Source: Gymnopus androsaceus JB14 (Eukaryota; Basidiomycota; Agaricomycetes; Agaricales; Omphalotaceae). Taken from it: DNA of 64,000 nucleotides. Location of the stretch: positions 64,713 through 128,712 of the forward strand of contig ML769565.1 in NCBI GenBank assembly GCA_009733575.1. The letters are read 5' to 3'. The translations under genes and the position numbers were made by a program. This document shows, piece after piece, positions 60,601 through 64,000 of this stretch (its first letter is position 1; the number at the start of each line of letters is the position of its first letter). Below the pieces are notes generated by a model. It was not told the DNA's origin, did not search any database, and worked only from the letters and a program-made list of their open reading frames with translations.

Positions 60601-63032
60601 ATCCAAATACTCTCACTCGAATCCAGAATTTGGCAATTACATATAAGAATCTGAGGCAATACAATAATGCACTTGAGATGGAGGAACCTTTGCTCAAATT
60701 ATCAGAGAAGGTCCTGGGTAATGAGCATCCTGATACTCTCACTCGAATCCAGAATCTGGTAATTACATATAAGAATTTAGGGCAATACAATAATGCACTT
60801 GAGTTGCACAAAACTTTACTCAAATTATCAAAGAAGGTCCTGGGTAATGAGCATCCTGATACTCTCACTCGAATCCAGAATCTGGCAATTACATATAAGG
60901 ATTTAGGGCAATACAATGATGCACTTGAGTTGCACAAAACTTTACTCAAATTATCAAAGAAGGTCCTGGGCGAAGACCACCCTGATACTCTCACTCAAAT
61001 CCAGCATCTGGCAGCTACATATGCTGAACTTGGCCAATACAATAATATACTTGAGCTAGAGGAACTTTTGCTCAAACTATCAGGACAGGTCTTGGGCAAA
61101 GAACATCCTGATACTCTCACTCAAATCCATAATCTGAAACTCCAAGCAGCAGCAATGAAGGGTCTTGATGCTGTGGTTCAGCTTCTTATGGATAATCATG
61201 TGCATTCTGTTGAAGGCCATGAAAAGGCACTTGAGACAGCAGCATTCCATGGTCATGCAAGCATTGTTATGCTTCTTTTAGAAAAAGGCACAGCTCCCAA
61301 TGCAAAAAGGGTGAGGTATGCAAATGCCCTCCAGATGGCATCATCCAATGGTCATGCTGCAATTGTCAAGGCCCTCCTTGAATATGGAGCAGATCCAGCC
61401 CTGGAAAGTGCTGAACATAAGACAACTAAAACAAGTTTGCAGAAAGAAGGAGATTGGACACCTACTATTCCTTCTATTATGAAAAATCTCATTGACAGGA
61501 AAGCTGAGGGAATATCTCCTATTATTAGTTCTGCTAGTTCATACACCTCATTGAATCATGACAGGCCCATGAGTGACTTCCAATGTGCTCTTGTGGAGTA
61601 TGAACTGATCAGAGAGCAGAGAGCTGCCCATTTAGATGTCAAGGAAAAAACACAAAAAGATTCACAATGGTTCTCTCATATAACAAATGTTGATCAAATG
61701 CTGGACCAGGTACAGTCGGTAAGCTATACTTTGTAAAAATAATAATAATAACATAGATGCTGATTCATCCATTCAGGAGCTGGACCTTTACGCAGATGCA
61801 CTAGATCTATGTGGGCAAGAGTACCACAAGAAGTGTCTGAGATTTCTTCATCACCTCTCAAAGAAGGTTCAGGCCATACCATCATCACTTTTAGTTCAAA
61901 ATATTAAGCCTGAAAGCCAGTGGCCTGTTGCAGGGGGTGGATTTGCAGTGAGTAATACCTTTGCCTCTTAATTATTTTGCTTGACAAGAGCTATCTTTAT
62001 CTAGGATGTATATCTTGGCCTGACTGCAGATGGAAAAGTCGTTTGTTTAAAAGTCCTGAGACTCATTATAAGTCAGGATGATGGATATCGTGCCAGGATC
62101 CGTAAGGTTGGTGTCGAATGGGTTTCTTCTCAAATGTTTCTCACTCACTGCATATCAAGAAATTCTACCAGGAAGCTTTGGTGTGGCGACAGCTCAAACA
62201 TCCAAATATACTCCCTTTGCTTGGAGTCAGCACAGAGCTGTTTACCCCTTCATTCTGCCTTGTTTCACCTTGGATGATGAATAAAGATATTATTACCTAC
62301 ATCAAGAACAACTCAGATCAAGATATATTCCAATTTGTAAGTAATGCTCAGTGTTGTTTTCTTATTGGCTTGTTGACCTCAATTGGTAATTTTCCACAGT
62401 TATCTGATATTGCAGCTGGTATTTCTTACTTACATTCGAGAGACCCCCCTATTGTTCATGGCGATATCTGAGGGCAAGTTGCTATTTTTTTGCTAGTAAA
62501 TTATTTGGCTCACCAGTATGTCCAGGGCCAATATTCTAGTGACTGATGACTTTCACTGCTGTCTTGCTGATTTTGGCTTGGCTATAGCTGCTGCTGAGTC
62601 GGAAGCATGGGTTCTTTCGAGCTCTACAACTGGTAGCGGAAAAGGAGCAATCCAATGGATGGCTCCAGAGTACCTGGCTGAATATCATTCCAGTCACACA
62701 TCCAGAGATATATATGCCTTTGCTTGCACTATTGTTGAAGTTAGTACTATGGTGGCTTCTAGTGAATTGTTCCAGGTGTAAATTACTGAATAATATTTTT
62801 AAATTTGCAGATCCTCACTCAACATCTACCTTTTCCAGACTGTAAAACCGGCTACCTAGTGGTAAGCCATGTAAAAGCAAATGGACGCCCTCTTCGCCCT
62901 CAGAGCATTTGGTGTACAGACAAACTTTGGGATCTCACAACTCGATGTTGGGCTCAGAATCCAGATAATCGTCCCACAGCCACTGAAGTGCAGAGCAATC
63001 TGATTCATCTGGGTTCACCTAACCACAATTAA
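57643..63032 (+). CDS. NLR-type protein: NB-ARC, TPR array, ankyrin, C-terminal kinase
   Basis: ATG at 57643 chosen because MFAHASQFEISNSIFQ resembles starts of mushroom NLRs. Exons: 57643-57757, 57820-58030, 58094-61718, 61777-61947, 62005-62106, 62160-62336, 62400-62473, 62526-62739, 62811-63032; all junctions in phase. Domains in order: GLGGSGKTQTALEFAF (P-loop), EWLVIYDNADDP (Walker B), GNVIITSRN, FPLTLVQAGAY, winged-helix-like region, about fifteen 42-residue TPRs (59190-61130), ankyrin-like HGHASIVMLLLEKGTAPNA and GHAAIVKALLEYGADPA, then a kinase: VAGGGFADVYLGL, VVCLKVLRL, ILPLLGV, IVHGDI, GANILVTDDF, DFGLAIA, WMAPEYLAEY, DIYAFACTIVE, CWAQNPDNRPTA. Intron 62474-62525 is GC-AG. A TGA (62469-62471) sits in the catalytic loop after HGDI, so the kinase is cut unless corrected. 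Confidence 0.8.
59190..61130 (+). repeat. 126-bp coding repeat array (TPR units), about 15 copies
   Basis: Each unit encodes LGRYNDALELEEPLLKLSEQ plus VLGKEHPDTLTRIQNLA and a variable four to five residues. Sixteen HPxTL motifs are countable. Adjacent units around 59650-59890 are identical or nearly so at the nucleotide level. End units (first and last two or three) are more diverged. Kinesin-light-chain-type TPR. Confidence 0.95.
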
Positions 63033-63102
63033 GCTACAGCAATGAGCAAAGATGTCAGTATTGGTCTGGATGTTATATTCCTACTGGAACATTATCAAAT
63101 TG

Positions 63103-63466
63103 CTGTTGGAATATCAAAGGTAAATTTGTCTATTGAACTATTCATGGAATGCTTTCTTGTAGTATCCACTTGTTTGTATCACCATCCCATGCACTCCACA
63201 TCTATTGTCTTGCAGTCTCCACTTCTACTCTTGCCGTATCCACCTACTATCTTGCAGTACCCACTTTACTGTATGCATAGTAGCCACAGACATTCACACA
63301 GTAGCCACTTGCCTGATATATCATTTGTACATAGGACTGTATATAAGCCTAAGTACCATACCCTGTAATACCACCATTGTCCCCATCAATCTGTGTGATT
63401 GTTACTACTAAGTCCTGTGTGGACTTACTGCTGCTACTTCCTATTTAGGAAAGTAACTATAATAGG
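63103..63466 (+). mobile_element. probable Copia-type 5' LTR
   Basis: Begins TGTTGGAATATC and ends just before ggttatgggcccc (63468-63480), which resembles a primer-binding site for the anticodon region of initiator tRNA-Met, as used by fungal Copia elements. Start lies 70 bp downstream of the NLR stop. The 3' LTR is outside the window. Confidence 0.45.
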
Positions 63467-63522
63467 TTATGGGCCCCGGCCTTAACCATTGACACATCTA
63501 TTTGTGGACATAACTCTTGTTG

Positions 63523-63798
63523 ATGTCAAAACCTAGGCCTATTGCACCAGCCGTCCACAGAACAGCATCAGGCCAAGCAGCTGCTGCCGCCACAGCATCT
63601 AGCAGTAAACCAGTGCCTCTACCATTACCATTACCAGCCACCAATCTGAAGGCACCTTGCACTTCAAAATCTCATATAGCAGACAAAGAAGAAACCCATG
63701 ACAGGTATTGGAATTTTTCAGATCAAACATGGTACATTTGTTCTAAACAGCCCTTGTCAGGCCTTGGCTCATTTCCAGACACTCCCTGTGCTTGTTAA
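63523..63798 (+). CDS. possible Gag start of the Copia-like element
   Basis: Open frame starting MSKPRPIAPAVHRTAS about 40 bp after the primer-binding-like site; Ala- and Pro-rich, then HIADKEETHDRYWNFSDQTW and stop at 63798. Position suggests Gag, but there is no diagnostic motif and it is short. Confidence 0.3.
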   Translation: MSKPRPIAPAVHRTASGQAAAAATASSSKPVPLPLPLPATNLKAPCTSKSHIADKEETHDRYWNFSDQTWYICSKQPLSGLGSFPDTPCAC

Positions 63799-64000
63799 CC
63801 GCCCGCTGATGGTTCCCACACTCTGTAACCGTCCGCGGATACCTCCCGCACTCATTTACCTATATGTGGGCGCTTCCCATGCTTATTTACCATTTATTCT
63901 GCCTGCCGGGCACTTTCTACATGTGATTACCAGTTATCCTGCCTTCTGGGTGGCTCCCGCATTTGATAACCATCCATCAGGCCCTCCCGACGACTTACAC
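63797..64000. repeat. degenerate minisatellite running off the right edge
   Basis: About six units of 28-40 bp, each starting (t)aacc or tacc and containing ctcccgca or a variant (ttcccaca, ttcccatg, ctcccgac). Units vary in length and sequence. Confidence 0.5.

Noticed and set aside
59231..60994. Long minus-strand open frames (up to 286 codons) opposite the TPR array
   Set aside because: Shadows of the periodic plus-strand repeat; the same 42-residue periodicity recurs, with no independent domain.
59190..61130. Regular repeats resembling a CRISPR array at first glance
   Set aside because: 126-bp period, fully coding, no spacers; eukaryotic TPR repeats.

Overview
This is nuclear DNA of a filamentous basidiomycete, most likely an agaricomycete mushroom. 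The genes have many GT-AG introns of about 48-70 nt. The recognisable proteins are fungal: AGC kinase with a PX-like N-terminus, F-box proteins with a coiled-coil lead, delta-COP, adenylate cyclase, Rif1-like, MSH6, IBtk-like BTB protein, ABCC transporter and a TPR-type NLR. No ribosomal RNA or convincing tRNA gene was seen. All identities come from reading translations by eye; no database search was run.

Layout. 1-3.7 kb: the 5' end of an SpvB/TcB-type gene (minus, running off the left edge) and an unrecognised multi-exon gene (plus). 3.7-17 kb: a transposon-rich stretch with several palindromic elements, a Helitron-type helicase remnant, a solo LTR with a 5-bp target duplication, and broken copies of two genes that have fuller copies further right (the AGC kinase and the F-box gene). 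17.05-37.55 kb: a segment bounded by about 390-bp inverted repeats and flanked on both sides by the trinucleotide ACT. It is packed with truncated, frameshifted, intron-containing pieces of unrelated housekeeping genes: adenylate cyclase, delta-COP, DHHC palmitoyltransferase, glutathione transferase, MSH6, Rif1-like and IBtk-like on the minus strand to the left of about 30 kb, and proline iminopeptidase and ABCC transporter on the plus strand to the right. I read this as one composite, gene-capturing DNA transposon of about 20.5 kb, probably CACTA/CMC-like. That is the most striking feature of the window.

37.8-49.3 kb: the fuller F-box gene (with one in-frame TAG), the AGC kinase gene (several single-base frame changes) and a PD-(D/E)XK-like hypothetical gene. 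49.3-57 kb: two palindromic elements, low-complexity sequence with a 200-bp direct duplication, and a 14-3-3 pseudogene. 57.6-63.0 kb: a large NLR-type gene in the order NB-ARC, about fifteen nearly identical 42-residue TPR units, ankyrin repeats, C-terminal protein kinase, with a single TGA inside the kinase catalytic loop. 63.1-64 kb: the start of a probable Copia LTR retrotransposon.

Most genes here are damaged. Intact function looks plausible for the PD-(D/E)XK-like gene, perhaps the NLR, the F-box gene and the kinase (if their single lesions are sequencing errors or are spliced out), and the two left-edge genes. Assembly indel error is a real alternative for isolated frameshifts. It cannot explain the truncations, internal deletions and nonsense substitutions.
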